Source of the DNA: Lachnospiraceae bacterium
Lineage (GTDB): Bacteria; Bacillota; Clostridia; Lachnospirales; Lachnospiraceae
Assembly: GCA_029067085.1 (NCBI GenBank)
Contig: JAIEFE010000017.1
Coordinates: forward strand, 124,001 to 188,000
Length of the DNA stretch: 64,000 nucleotides
Direction of reading: 5' to 3'
Part shown: positions 51,379 through 59,622 of the stretch, piece by piece
Numbering within the stretch: position 1 is the stretch's first letter
How the letters are laid out: the number at the start of each line of letters is the position of its first letter
Notes under the pieces: model-generated
What the model was told of the DNA's origin: nothing
Databases searched by the model: none
The model's input: the letters and a program-made list of their open reading frames with translations, nothing else
Position numbers and translations under genes: made by a program

Positions 51379-51745
51379 GGGTAAAATCTTGTAACTCCAA
51401 CAAGGATTTTGGACTCAGGATTAAGCCCGTACCGCTGACCTTACCAAAATACTGTACAACTACCTTTAAGAGCAGGCAGACGTTTTTTGATATCTCCCAA
51501 TGTCCTTCTCCCCACACCGATATGTAACAAGGGAACCCGACAGGCGTATGATTCTATCTCTGCTTGGTTCCCTTTTTCTTCTGCAACCTATAAATCTCTT
51601 CCTATATAGAATCACACAATCTCATCCTTAAACTCTAAGGTTGAGCATTTCTATATCCTCTGAATGTAACATATAGACGGTCAAAGAAAACAAACGTAAA
51701 TACTCTGCAATAAATAGGAATCTTTATCAATATTTCCGTTACTCT
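51379..51745. other. Intergenic region with a plus-strand terminator-like hairpin
   Basis: AGGGAACC (51529-51536) pairs with GGTTCCCT about 23 nt on, followed by TTTTTCTTC. A minus-strand open stretch (51.45-51.6 kb) of ~50 codons without a start ends at 51447; it could be a transposase tail but I cannot identify it. Otherwise nothing supported. Confidence 0.35.
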
Positions 51746-52060
51746 TTATTCGGCAACACTAATGCTGTAAACATTGGTAATTTGTGCTGGATATGATTCC
51801 GCAATCGCACCGTCATATACAATTTCCAGAATATCTCCCACTTCTGGTTCCGATGAAACATCAACGTTTGTCATAAGAACAGTTATCTGGTCTGCGCTGT
51901 TCAACTCTGCGCTTCCTTCAACCGGTTCGACAAGATAACAATCATCATGTATCTCTAATAAGACCGCCCGAAATGTTGCCGCATCATCTGTTTTTCCGTT
52001 ACAAGCCGTGAACGAAAACAATACGGCAAGAGTTATAAATATGCAAACAACCTTTCTCAT
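51746..52060 (-). CDS. DUF3221-like lipoprotein
   Basis: 104 residues, lipobox SFTACNG, then a small beta domain (FRAVLLEIHDDCYLVEPVEG, EPEVGDILEIVYDG) resembling the YobA/DUF3221 OB-like fold. Third gene of an ECF sigma operon, 18 nt after the anti-sigma gene, so probably made in the same envelope response. Confidence 0.75.
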   Translation of the reverse strand: MRKVVCIFITLAVLFSFTACNGKTDDAATFRAVLLEIHDDCYLVEPVEGSAELNSADQITVLMTNVDVSSEPEVGDILEIVYDGAIAESYPAQITNVYSISVAE

Positions 52061-52078
52061 TTTCTATCTCCTTAAATA

Positions 52079-53230
52079 TTATTCTGAGATCGAAATCTCA
52101 ACCTTTTCATCCTTAGACGAGATTCTGACAATTAACGCAGCTACCTCATCAACCTCAATAACCCGATCATAACCTGCCATTTGATACGCGCTGGTCTTGC
52201 TGCTGTCTGTATATCCCACTGCGCCTCCATTCGTTAAGTATAGAATTCTCGTTCCGTCTTTTAATACAACTCCTACTACTTCAGGAATGCCAAGATCATC
52301 CTCATGTTCCTCCGGAGCCGCACTGACAGAATAATTCACCTTCATGGAAATGGGAGAGATATCGATATCCTCCATCGTGAAATCCGTTCCCTCCACTTTC
52401 TGTCCCACCTCAATCTTTTGGGATGAGCTTACATCAGAAAGACTTATTGTAAAATTCCAGTTCCCCTCCACCACCGGAGTAAACGCTGCTTTTGAGAGTG
52501 TTCCCAAATTTTTGAATTCAACGTGCATTGTCTTGCCCAGAAATGAATCATTCTCATCTACAACACTTGCCTGAATAATGTATTCCAGATTTCCATTATC
52601 ATCAGTATAATGGCTGATAATACTTCCGTCTTCATAACTCTCTAAAGGAGTGCCGTCTTCATACACCGGCTTACCGTTTTCATCAGGAATAACTCCATCA
52701 TACATGGTTCCGCTCATATCAACCCATGCGCTTTCAGCCTCCGGATCATCTCCCAGATACACATTTACCATGTCAAATCCCGGCTCCAATCTATCCGCTA
52801 CGCTATAACCGGAAATACGAAATGCCATATATACAAACCTTTCATCTACAATAACTGTGTCCGGTTCTATTGTAACACCGTTATCTGTCACAGCAAGTGA
52901 CGAACTGTCCGGCTCTTCACTGTACACTTTGGCTATCTTCCTTTCTGTAAGAACCTGCTGCTGTTCTTCAGTCGCCTGAATATTTCCGCTCATGCCTCTC
53001 CCCCAGTAATGACGTATTGCGGCAACGGCGCTTATACTGCTGACTGCCAATATACAGACACCTGCGATAACTGCAGCCTGTGATTTAAACATTATTTTCC
53101 CTCTGGTATTTGTTTTTTTCATACGAACAACATCCTCCTGCCTGATCATCTCAAAGGCATGATTTGTTTTCTCCAACACAATTTCCGATAATTCTATTTC
53201 TTCAGAAAATACATTTTTTCTATTTGCCAT
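52079..53230 (-). CDS. DUF4179 anti-sigma factor-like protein 1
   Basis: 383 residues. Cytoplasmic N-terminus MANRKNVFSEEIELSEIVLE, one TM helix (AAVIAGVCILAVSSISAVAA), and a large extracellular region with DUF4179-type beta repeats. The ATG at 53230 follows AGGAG; a longer frame runs into the sigma gene. Placement after an ECF sigma gene marks it as its membrane anti-sigma factor, without a zinc HxxxCxxC motif. Confidence 0.85.
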   Translation of the reverse strand: MANRKNVFSEEIELSEIVLEKTNHAFEMIRQEDVVRMKKTNTRGKIMFKSQAAVIAGVCILAVSSISAVAAIRHYWGRGMSGNIQATEEQQQVLTERKIAKVYSEEPDSSSLAVTDNGVTIEPDTVIVDERFVYMAFRISGYSVADRLEPGFDMVNVYLGDDPEAESAWVDMSGTMYDGVIPDENGKPVYEDGTPLESYEDGSIISHYTDDNGNLEYIIQASVVDENDSFLGKTMHVEFKNLGTLSKAAFTPVVEGNWNFTISLSDVSSSQKIEVGQKVEGTDFTMEDIDISPISMKVNYSVSAAPEEHEDDLGIPEVVGVVLKDGTRILYLTNGGAVGYTDSSKTSAYQMAGYDRVIEVDEVAALIVRISSKDEKVEISISE

Positions 53231-53240
53231 TTTTATTCTC

Positions 53241-53747
53241 CTAACAATCGCGATAATACTCTTCCAGTTGTTTTCTTCCTCTTGAAAGCCTCGTCTTGAC
53301 GGTATTTTGCGGTATTGATAACATTTCCGCAATTTCTCTTATCTTGAATCCCTGACTGTAATACAATTCCATAGGCAGTCGATATCGTTCGTCCATAGAA
53401 GCATATGCCTCTTTCAATTCAAGATTATACTCATCGCACTTTGACGGTTCCTCATACGATTCCATATTCTCGTAAACTGCATTGTCCCTTCTGATATCAT
53501 AGCAATGGTTTATCAATATTCTTGTCATCCATGTCTTAAAAAACTCCGGCTTCTTGAGTGTATATAACTTTTCCCAACAAGTGAGAATGGTATCCTGAAG
53601 AGCATCTGCTGCATCTTCCTCATTCATTAGAATTGCAATGGCAGTTCTATACATATCCTTCATATAGAACTGCATTAATTCGGTAAATGCGTCTTTATCA
53701 TGCCTTTGCGCCTTCTTTACCCAAAACTTTGTTTCACTGCTTTTCAT
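53241..53747 (-). CDS. ECF-family RNA polymerase sigma factor 1
   Basis: 168 residues. Region 2: FTELMQFYMKDMYRTAIAIL and DAADALQDTILTCWEKL; region 4: YYSQGFKIREIAEMLSIPQN, then TVKTRLSRGRKQL. The ATG at 53747 follows AGGAG by 7 nt. Directs transcription of its regulon when the downstream anti-sigma releases it. An ECF promoter lies 67 nt upstream, implying autoregulation. Confidence 0.95.
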   Translation of the reverse strand: MKSSETKFWVKKAQRHDKDAFTELMQFYMKDMYRTAIAILMNEEDAADALQDTILTCWEKLYTLKKPEFFKTWMTRILINHCYDIRRDNAVYENMESYEEPSKCDEYNLELKEAYASMDERYRLPMELYYSQGFKIREIAEMLSIPQNTVKTRLSRGRKQLEEYYRDC

Positions 53748-53813
53748 TAGCTTTCTCCTACGCGCGTATGAATGTAAAACAAATAAAGCGTCCTTCATTT
53801 TGTTTTACATTCA

Positions 53814-53843
53814 TTAGACGTCTAAAAATCTCTTTTGGTTTCA
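53814..53843 (-). promoter_or_regulatory. ECF-type promoter of sigma operon 1
   Basis: On the minus strand TGAAACC (53843-53837), 16 nt, CGTCTAA (53820-53814), the classical ECF pattern. The block is repeated almost exactly at 59510-59539. Confidence 0.75.
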
Positions 53844-53973
53844 AAAGTATCAGAAAAATATGTTCTATCCCCCTTTATCTATCATGGCCTGGTTCGTCTT
53901 TTTAAATTAGTTGCATCTGAGACAAAGTCAATTCTGAGGGAAAAGAAAGTGTAATATTATTGTTAAATGCACA

Positions 53974-54008
53974 AAAGCACTCATTAGATTTTTCCAAACA
54001 AGTGCTTT
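53974..54008 (-). terminator. Terminator after the secreted protein gene
   Basis: AAAGCACT/AGTGCTTT stem (53974-53981, 54001-54008) with 19-nt loop; the minus strand continues TTTTGTG. One of three related hairpins (see 57161 and ~59555). Confidence 0.65.
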
Positions 54009-54039
54009 CATACTTTAATCTTATGCCAAACTCAATTTA

Positions 54040-54906
54040 CTACTTTACCACTCTCGTTGTCCATGTTACTGTGCTGCCATCAATATTTTCTGCCTCAATA
54101 TCCACTACCTCCCCAACAGCATTGTCCAGTGCCGATTCCGTTACTTTTCGTGAAGTGTCTGTAATGAATCCTAAAAACATCTGATCGTACCGTGAAAAAG
54201 ACATATTGACAATTTCTCCGTTCTTCCCAATAACATCCACTGCAATCGTCGGATCATTTCCGGCATATCCCTGACAATTGTACTCTACCCTGTCTACCGG
54301 ACTATCTATCAGTCTACATTCCTCTGTTTTCTTTTTGGCAAGTTCTGCATATATGCTGTAGTCCTTTTCCAGTGCTGCATCAAGCCCCAGTGGGACGCTT
54401 ACATCTAACTGTCTGTCATAGCCAATATTGAAAAGCTCTCCTGTCACGGCATCCACCATATATGTCCATCTTGTGCTCTCAGGTGTCTGCTCTTTCTGAA
54501 ACAGAACATCGCCTGACCAAAAAGCACGGGGGAATGTTTCGGTTCCCGGACAATAGCTCATATATACATAAGCACCTTCTAAATCCAGACCGAAAATATC
54601 CCTCAAATACCCCGTTCCTGCTTCAGCCGCCTCTTCCATCGTTAAATCCACATTCGTAGGCGTTCCGGTATTCAGGCTGTCCATACTTACAGAATAGTTT
54701 GCTTTTCCGCCGCTTTCCCCTTTTATTTCAGATTGTGGCAATGCTGTTTCCAGACTGTCCGAAACCTGATAGCTGGTTGGAACTTTCTCCACCTTTCCCC
54801 CATTCGCTGCAAGGGTCACTTCTGCCGCTGAATTAAAAATAATAGTACCTGCGCCAATAATGGCAAGTGTTGCTGCTGTCAATTTTAAAATGTTTTTTTG
54901 TTTCAT
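54040..54906 (-). CDS. Secreted/anchored hypothetical protein downstream of a two-component system
   Basis: 288 residues, start at 54906 after AAAGGAG. An N-terminal hydrophobic signal (LTAATLAIIGAGTIIFNSAA), then PepSY-like alpha/beta segments: LTMEEAAEAGTGYLRDIFG, WTYMVDAVTGELFNIGYD, SFSRYDQMFLGFITDTSR. No firm domain. Third gene after regulator and kinase, about 105 bp downstream of the kinase, so likely their target or accessory. Confidence 0.7.
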   Translation of the reverse strand: MKQKNILKLTAATLAIIGAGTIIFNSAAEVTLAANGGKVEKVPTSYQVSDSLETALPQSEIKGESGGKANYSVSMDSLNTGTPTNVDLTMEEAAEAGTGYLRDIFGLDLEGAYVYMSYCPGTETFPRAFWSGDVLFQKEQTPESTRWTYMVDAVTGELFNIGYDRQLDVSVPLGLDAALEKDYSIYAELAKKKTEECRLIDSPVDRVEYNCQGYAGNDPTIAVDVIGKNGEIVNMSFSRYDQMFLGFITDTSRKVTESALDNAVGEVVDIEAENIDGSTVTWTTRVVK

Positions 54907-55011
54907 AGTGAAACTCCTTTCTTGTTTTGATAGATACACTATAAAACCTCTCTGTATCAGAAAAATATCAGAGTTATTATGAAATTGTAAAATAATTTAT
55001 TTTTTTAGTTT

Positions 55012-56415
55012 TCATGACGCAGGAAAAGACAGCTTCACTATCGTTCCTACTCCCGGTTCAGAAATAAATGACATATCTGCATGATGAATCTGTATGATTT
55101 TCTCGCAGATAGCAAGCCCAAGCCCTGCCCCGCCAGCGGCACGGCTGCGTGCCTTATCAACACGATAAAAAGCCTCCTTTATACGGGGTACCTGCTCCGT
55201 CTCCATGCCAATCCCATGATCCTCCACTTCCACTATAATATTAGATTCCTCCAAATACGCCCAAATACGGATTTCTTCTTCCGGACGACTCGCCTTTATT
55301 GCATTATCTATCAGGTTATTTGTCAGTATCAGAAGCTGTTCCATATTTCCCCTCACAATATAATCTTGAGATAAAGCATAAATCAGCCGTATTCTCTTTT
55401 CCGCTGCCCTCATATGCATAGCCTTTTCTGACTGTGCAAAAAGCTCTTTCAAAGAGCAATCGCCGTTTTTCATTTCATCTCTGCTAAGTAATGCCATATC
55501 AAGAAGCTGAAAAGCCATATTCTGGAGTCTGCTGCACTCTGACATGATAAATTGAGTACATTCAAAACGTTCTTCCTCTGACATATGCGCTTTTTGAATA
55601 TATTCTGCATATCCGTAAATTGCTGTCAGCGGAATCCGTAACTCATGGGAAAAATTATCAATAAACTGCTGTTTCTGTTCTGCGGCATCCTCAAGCTGCT
55701 GAATCTGAATTTCTACCTGCTTGGCCATAAGATTAAAATTGCTTGCCACACTGGAAATTTCATCCTTTCCATGAACCGGAATCCTGCTCCCATAGTTTCC
55801 ATTTGCAATCTTCGCGGATGTACTGGAAATCTGCCTAAGTGGACGAAAAATAATATTCAGGAATTGAAACAGAAAAAACGACATGATAAATATCACCACA
55901 GTGCCTGTAAGAAAAAGAACATTTTTCGTATGACGCCATGACTGAATGGTATCACTCAGATTCCCAATATACATAAGTCCGTAATCCTGCCACGGAGCTG
56001 GGAAACTGCCATAAACGCAAAGAATAGGATTACTCCCATTTTCCATATAAACAAGCCTTTCCTGGCTGTATCCTGTATCCGGCGGTAAAATTATGTTTTC
56101 TTCCGCTGCAAATGCAGGACTTTCATAAATCCATTCTCCTGCAAATGCCACCGCAAGTCCGCTTCCTTTTCCTTGCAAATACCGGGAATACAAGCGAATC
56201 AGGCTGTCTATATTTTCTTCCGCATTATTTCCCCGCTGTTCCAGTGCCTGCATATCTCCAATCAAAGATGACGCAATAACGTAATGCTCCGCCAGGCATT
56301 TATCACGTGCAGCAGACAGTTTATCCGTCAGTATAACAACGGATACAATTAGGATCATCGAATTAAGAAATACGATAAATAGAATCAACGCAACAAAAAA
56401 AATCTTTTTCTTCAT
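55012..56415 (-). CDS. Sensor histidine kinase
   Basis: 467 residues. TM1 at 5-27, an extracellular domain of ~130 residues, TM2 (VLFLTGTVVIFIMSFFLFQF), HAMP (RPLRQISSTSAKIANGNYGS), phospho-accepting His in FIDNFSHELRIPLTAIYGY (the usual K/R-TP is RIP), N-box LTNNLIDNAIKA, G-boxes EDHGIGM and GGAGLGLAIC. Overlaps the regulator by ATGA. Confidence 0.94.
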   Translation of the reverse strand: MKKKIFFVALILFIVFLNSMILIVSVVILTDKLSAARDKCLAEHYVIASSLIGDMQALEQRGNNAEENIDSLIRLYSRYLQGKGSGLAVAFAGEWIYESPAFAAEENIILPPDTGYSQERLVYMENGSNPILCVYGSFPAPWQDYGLMYIGNLSDTIQSWRHTKNVLFLTGTVVIFIMSFFLFQFLNIIFRPLRQISSTSAKIANGNYGSRIPVHGKDEISSVASNFNLMAKQVEIQIQQLEDAAEQKQQFIDNFSHELRIPLTAIYGYAEYIQKAHMSEEERFECTQFIMSECSRLQNMAFQLLDMALLSRDEMKNGDCSLKELFAQSEKAMHMRAAEKRIRLIYALSQDYIVRGNMEQLLILTNNLIDNAIKASRPEEEIRIWAYLEESNIIVEVEDHGIGMETEQVPRIKEAFYRVDKARSRAAGGAGLGLAICEKIIQIHHADMSFISEPGVGTIVKLSFPAS

Positions 56416-57065
56416 TCATGAACCTCCAGCCGATATCCAAGCTTAAATACTGTCTTAATATCATTTTCCAAATGCAGCTTATGGCGCAGTCTCTGTATAT
56501 GGACATCAACGGTACGAGTACCCCCGTCAAAATCATATCCCCACACCATATCTAACAGCTTTTCTCTGGAAAGAGCAATGTTACGGTTTCTGATCAACAC
56601 CTCCAACAGCTCATATTCTTTGGGTGTACATTCGACAACTGTTCCATTTAGGAAAACCTGATGTCTGTCAAAATCACATTTCAGATCACCCATCATAAAT
56701 TCTGCCTCAACTTTTTTTGTCCGTCGCAGCACTGCTTCCACTCTGGCTGCCAGTTCTAGCATCTGAAAAGGTTTTGTCAGAAAGTCATCCGCCCCCATAG
56801 CCAGCCCCTTCAGCTTATCAGTTAATTCGCTTTTCGCTGTCAGAAAGATGGTCGGAGTTCCGGAAGCTCTTTCAAACACTTGATAGCCGTCCAGCCCGGG
56901 CAGCATAATATCCAGAACAACCAAATCAAAGCTTCCATTTTCCAACAATGTAACCGCAGATACTCCATCAAAAGCCTGTGTGCAGTGATGCCCTGTAAGA
57001 CCTAGATTTTTGCGTATCAATTCATTAATGGAAAGTTCGTCCTCCACAATTAGTATTTCAGCCAA
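56412..57065 (-). CDS. OmpR/PhoB family response regulator
   Basis: 217 residues: receiver with Asp in LVVLDIMLPGLDG, Thr in IFLTAKS and Lys in DFLTKPFQM; winged helix with CTPKEYELLEVLIRN, RTVDVHIQRLRHKL and FKLGYRLEVHE. First gene of the regulator-kinase-secreted protein operon. Confidence 0.95.
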   Translation of the reverse strand: MAEILIVEDELSINELIRKNLGLTGHHCTQAFDGVSAVTLLENGSFDLVVLDIMLPGLDGYQVFERASGTPTIFLTAKSELTDKLKGLAMGADDFLTKPFQMLELAARVEAVLRRTKKVEAEFMMGDLKCDFDRHQVFLNGTVVECTPKEYELLEVLIRNRNIALSREKLLDMVWGYDFDGGTRTVDVHIQRLRHKLHLENDIKTVFKLGYRLEVHE

Positions 57066-57160
57066 TTTTTATCCACTTCCTTTCAAGTAATTATAAGTAT
57101 ACCTCAAAAATGTTTCTAAATTGTAAAAAACAAAATTCTTATGTATCAGTGTGTACACAG

Positions 57161-57191
57161 AAAAGCGCTCATTGGTTTCCCAACAAGCGCT
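57161..57191 (-). terminator. Terminator after the HTH-zinc ribbon-GNAT gene
   Basis: AGCGCT (57164-57169) and AGCGCT (57186-57191) pair, with an inner TTGG/CCAA stem; minus strand continues into TTTTCTGTG. Second member of the hairpin family. Confidence 0.6.
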
Positions 57192-57269
57192 CATCAAAAT
57201 CCATGTCACTTAGCTGCATATTTCGGTGCACGGCTCATGAACGGCGGCTGAAGCCCATCTTTATTACCA

Positions 57270-58193
57270 TTACTGTAGATTCGACTCCATTGCCCAATAT
57301 CCATCATATGCGTATCCTGTCTTTCCAATCAATAAATGCCCTGATCTGGAAAAACCTGCTTTCTGAATGGCCTTAATCCTTTCTACGGCATATATCGGCG
57401 CCTTGGTAATTATACCGGTACACCCCAGTAGTTGCGGAATACAAGGGGTTATGAGAGTGATGATTTCAAACAATTCTTCTTCTTTTTCATAATCGCTTCG
57501 TACATCAACCCTTAATATTCCCATATTATTAAACTCATCTGCGGAAACACGTAAGCATAACTCGATTGTTCCAATGATGTCTGATGCTGCTTTATCAACA
57601 ATGGAAAGTCTGGCAAACCAGCCGTTTTCGTAAGATGAATTCCAAAAGTCAACAGCCTCTTTCATTCTTTCTTTTGTCTGGTAGTAAAAATTATCCCCGT
57701 CACAATTATCACTGTTAAAAAAAGGCAGGGCATTCTTATCACTGTAAACCTTTACCAAAGCATCACAATCTTCATCTCTAACTAATCTTACTAAGAAATT
57801 ATCACTTTCTAATACAGGGCATGTTTCATAGATACTCATATCTTTTTTTCTCCAATTCGGTTTTAAAACTGTTCTTTTTAAGCTAATGTCTGCATGACAC
57901 CATTTACAATAATCCTCATTATAGCTTCCATCCGGTTCACGACTGATCAGGTCATCTTCGCTTAATATCATTCCACAGCATCTACAGACAAGCTGTCTGG
58001 GAGAACCAAGAAGGGTATTGATCGATATATCAAATTCTCGTGACAAGAACTTCAGCGCTTCTGTATTTGGCTGTGTCTCACCGGTCTCCCAACGGCTGAC
58101 CGCCTGTCTGGTGACCATTATGCGTTCAGCCAACTGTTCTTGTGTGAGTCGGTTTTTCTCACGCAGGCTTTTAAGAATGTCCTTGACCTCCAT
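57270..58193 (-). CDS. HTH - zinc ribbon - GNAT fusion protein
   Basis: 307 residues in three parts. An Xre HTH at 1-62 (LTQEQLAERIMVTRQAVSRW), a zinc ribbon with CRCCGM and YCKWCHAD at ~70-105, and a GNAT-like acetyltransferase from ~125 (LVRLVRDEDCDALVKVYSD, ARLSIVDKAASDIIGTIELC, GILRVDVRSDYEKEEELFEI). The acetyl-CoA loop (Q/RxxGxG/A) is not well conserved: VRSDYEKEE, so enzymatic activity is uncertain. Probably a sensor-regulator. GAGG lies upstream. Confidence 0.85.
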   Translation of the reverse strand: MEVKDILKSLREKNRLTQEQLAERIMVTRQAVSRWETGETQPNTEALKFLSREFDISINTLLGSPRQLVCRCCGMILSEDDLISREPDGSYNEDYCKWCHADISLKRTVLKPNWRKKDMSIYETCPVLESDNFLVRLVRDEDCDALVKVYSDKNALPFFNSDNCDGDNFYYQTKERMKEAVDFWNSSYENGWFARLSIVDKAASDIIGTIELCLRVSADEFNNMGILRVDVRSDYEKEEELFEIITLITPCIPQLLGCTGIITKAPIYAVERIKAIQKAGFSRSGHLLIGKTGYAYDGYWAMESNLQ

Positions 58194-58372
58194 AACTGTT
58201 TCCCCTCAATAATGATATGCATTTATTTTAATCGAATACTGTACTTTCAACAAGCAACTTACTGTTGCTATACCTTCAGCTATAAAGAATTTATAATACT
58301 TTTTGATATATTCAAGTTTATTAATATCGGAGAGAAACCCCTTTACAAGTGCACTATACGGTCTGACCGCCA

Positions 58373-59350
58373 TTAAAACTCTTTATATGCTGAAACATCC
58401 CGAAGCAGGTGTTCCCACGCGTCCTCATGTTCCACATAATATATGGGACACTTCTTACCGCCGCAGTCATAATGCCGCAGAATATCGTTTACCGTCAGAT
58501 CATATTTGTCTATCAGCCACGCCAATGTATGTACCAGTGTATCATAAGTTTCCTGTGTAAAAGAACCATCATCGGAAACATAGCAGCATTCTATGGATAT
58601 GGAATCATTATTCCTTGTCATCACCGCGTATGCCTGTTCGTCAAAGGGAATACACTGCACAATCTCTCCGTCATAACCGATGATAAGATGTGCGCTCGCT
58701 GATGTTTCGTGTGTCAGCGCCAGATTGGAAAAATAGCTTCTGTTCTGTGCCGCCGACGTACCCGGATTTGCCGTATAATGCACAAAAATACTTTTTACGT
58801 TCTCCAATTCTGTCCCCGGACGTGAAAAATCATTGATTTCCAAAAAGTTTTTAATGATCTCTGGTGATGCCACCCGCTCTTCCACAACCTCATCCGATAT
58901 GCGCTCGGTTTGTTCCATGCTACTGTCATCACGCGGTGGCTCTAAAACATGACGCTGCACACACTGATAAATCGCTCCTGTCAAAAAGAAAATCAGAGAA
59001 AAAAAAATTGCAAAAATGATTGCTGCTGTCATTCTCGCAAGATATTCCTTTCTTTTCCTTGCCCTGCGCCGTCTATAATTGCCGCTGTTGCTGCCAACCT
59101 GATTTCTCCCGTCTACCCTATAACGGATGCTGTTCCCATTTATTCTATGATTTTTGCTGTTTTCGCTCGCGGTATCGCTTCTGCCACCCCTGTTCCCTGT
59201 GCAGTATTGACTTACCATCTCATTTCTTCTTGCTGTACGTTTCCTATGATTCTTGTCAGAATAACCCCTTCCACTGCTCCAATCTCTATATATAATTTCC
59301 GCTTTCCTATGCGGTACATTTCGCTGTCTGTTTACTTGTGCCTGCCCCAC
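58373..59350 (-). CDS. Membrane-anchored N-acetylmuramoyl-L-alanine amidase (PGRP/amidase_2)
   Basis: About 325 residues with a long basic Arg/Asn-rich cytoplasmic N-terminus, one TM helix (MTAAIIFAIFFSLIFFLTGA) and an extracellular amidase_2 domain. Zinc ligands: His in IFVHYTANPG, His in ILRHYDCGGKKCP and the Cys in the same loop. Cleaves peptidoglycan stem peptides. The start is uncertain: GTG at 59350 fits AGAGGA six bases upstream, whereas the GTG at 59413 falls inside a perfect hairpin. An ECF-type promoter lies at 59.5 kb, so the amidase is probably in the sigma 1 regulon. Confidence 0.82.
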   Translation of the reverse strand: MGQAQVNRQRNVPHRKAEIIYRDWSSGRGYSDKNHRKRTARRNEMVSQYCTGNRGGRSDTASENSKNHRINGNSIRYRVDGRNQVGSNSGNYRRRRARKRKEYLARMTAAIIFAIFFSLIFFLTGAIYQCVQRHVLEPPRDDSSMEQTERISDEVVEERVASPEIIKNFLEINDFSRPGTELENVKSIFVHYTANPGTSAAQNRSYFSNLALTHETSASAHLIIGYDGEIVQCIPFDEQAYAVMTRNNDSISIECCYVSDDGSFTQETYDTLVHTLAWLIDKYDLTVNDILRHYDCGGKKCPIYYVEHEDAWEHLLRDVSAYKEF

Positions 59351-59412
59351 TTTTCTTCCTCTCTTCTGTGTTTCCCACGTGAAAAAATACGCCAATCCTC
59401 TCGTTCCTGTCA

Positions 59413-59447
59413 CAGAATCGGAAAAGCTGTCACCTTTTCCGATTCTG
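59413..59447. other. Perfect 14-bp stem-loop in the amidase leader
   Basis: CAGAATCGGAAAAG (59413-59426) pairs with CTTTTCCGATTCTG (59434-59447), 7-nt loop. Neither side has an immediate T run; the plus strand reaches TTTTT six bases on. It lies between the ECF promoter and the amidase start. Confidence 0.65.
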
Positions 59448-59509
59448 CCCGCATTTTTCTAAAGTTAGTGCTCATACCCATAAATCCGCGCGCCACCTTT
59501 TTACATTCA

Positions 59510-59539
59510 TTAGACGTCAAAAAATCTCCTTTGGTTTCA
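59510..59539 (-). promoter_or_regulatory. ECF-type promoter upstream of the amidase gene
   Basis: Minus-strand TGAAACC (59539-59533), 16 nt, CGTCTAA (59516-59510), with flanks matching the sigma 1 operon promoter at 53.8 kb over more than 40 bp (ATTCATTAGACGTC and CTTTGGTTTCAAA shared apart from few bases). A degenerate copy of the 53974/57161 hairpin lies at ~59548-59600. Confidence 0.72.
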
Positions 59540-59622
59540 AATAAATGCTCAAAAATGCTCATTAGTTTTCATCCAAATAAACACTTTCATACTTGGTTTT
59601 TCCAACAAACGCTTTCGCTTAT

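Noticed and set aside
51447-51600. Possible transposase C-terminal fragment on the minus strand
   Set aside because: About 50 codons, no start, no family motif that I can name; not enough to call a mobile element.
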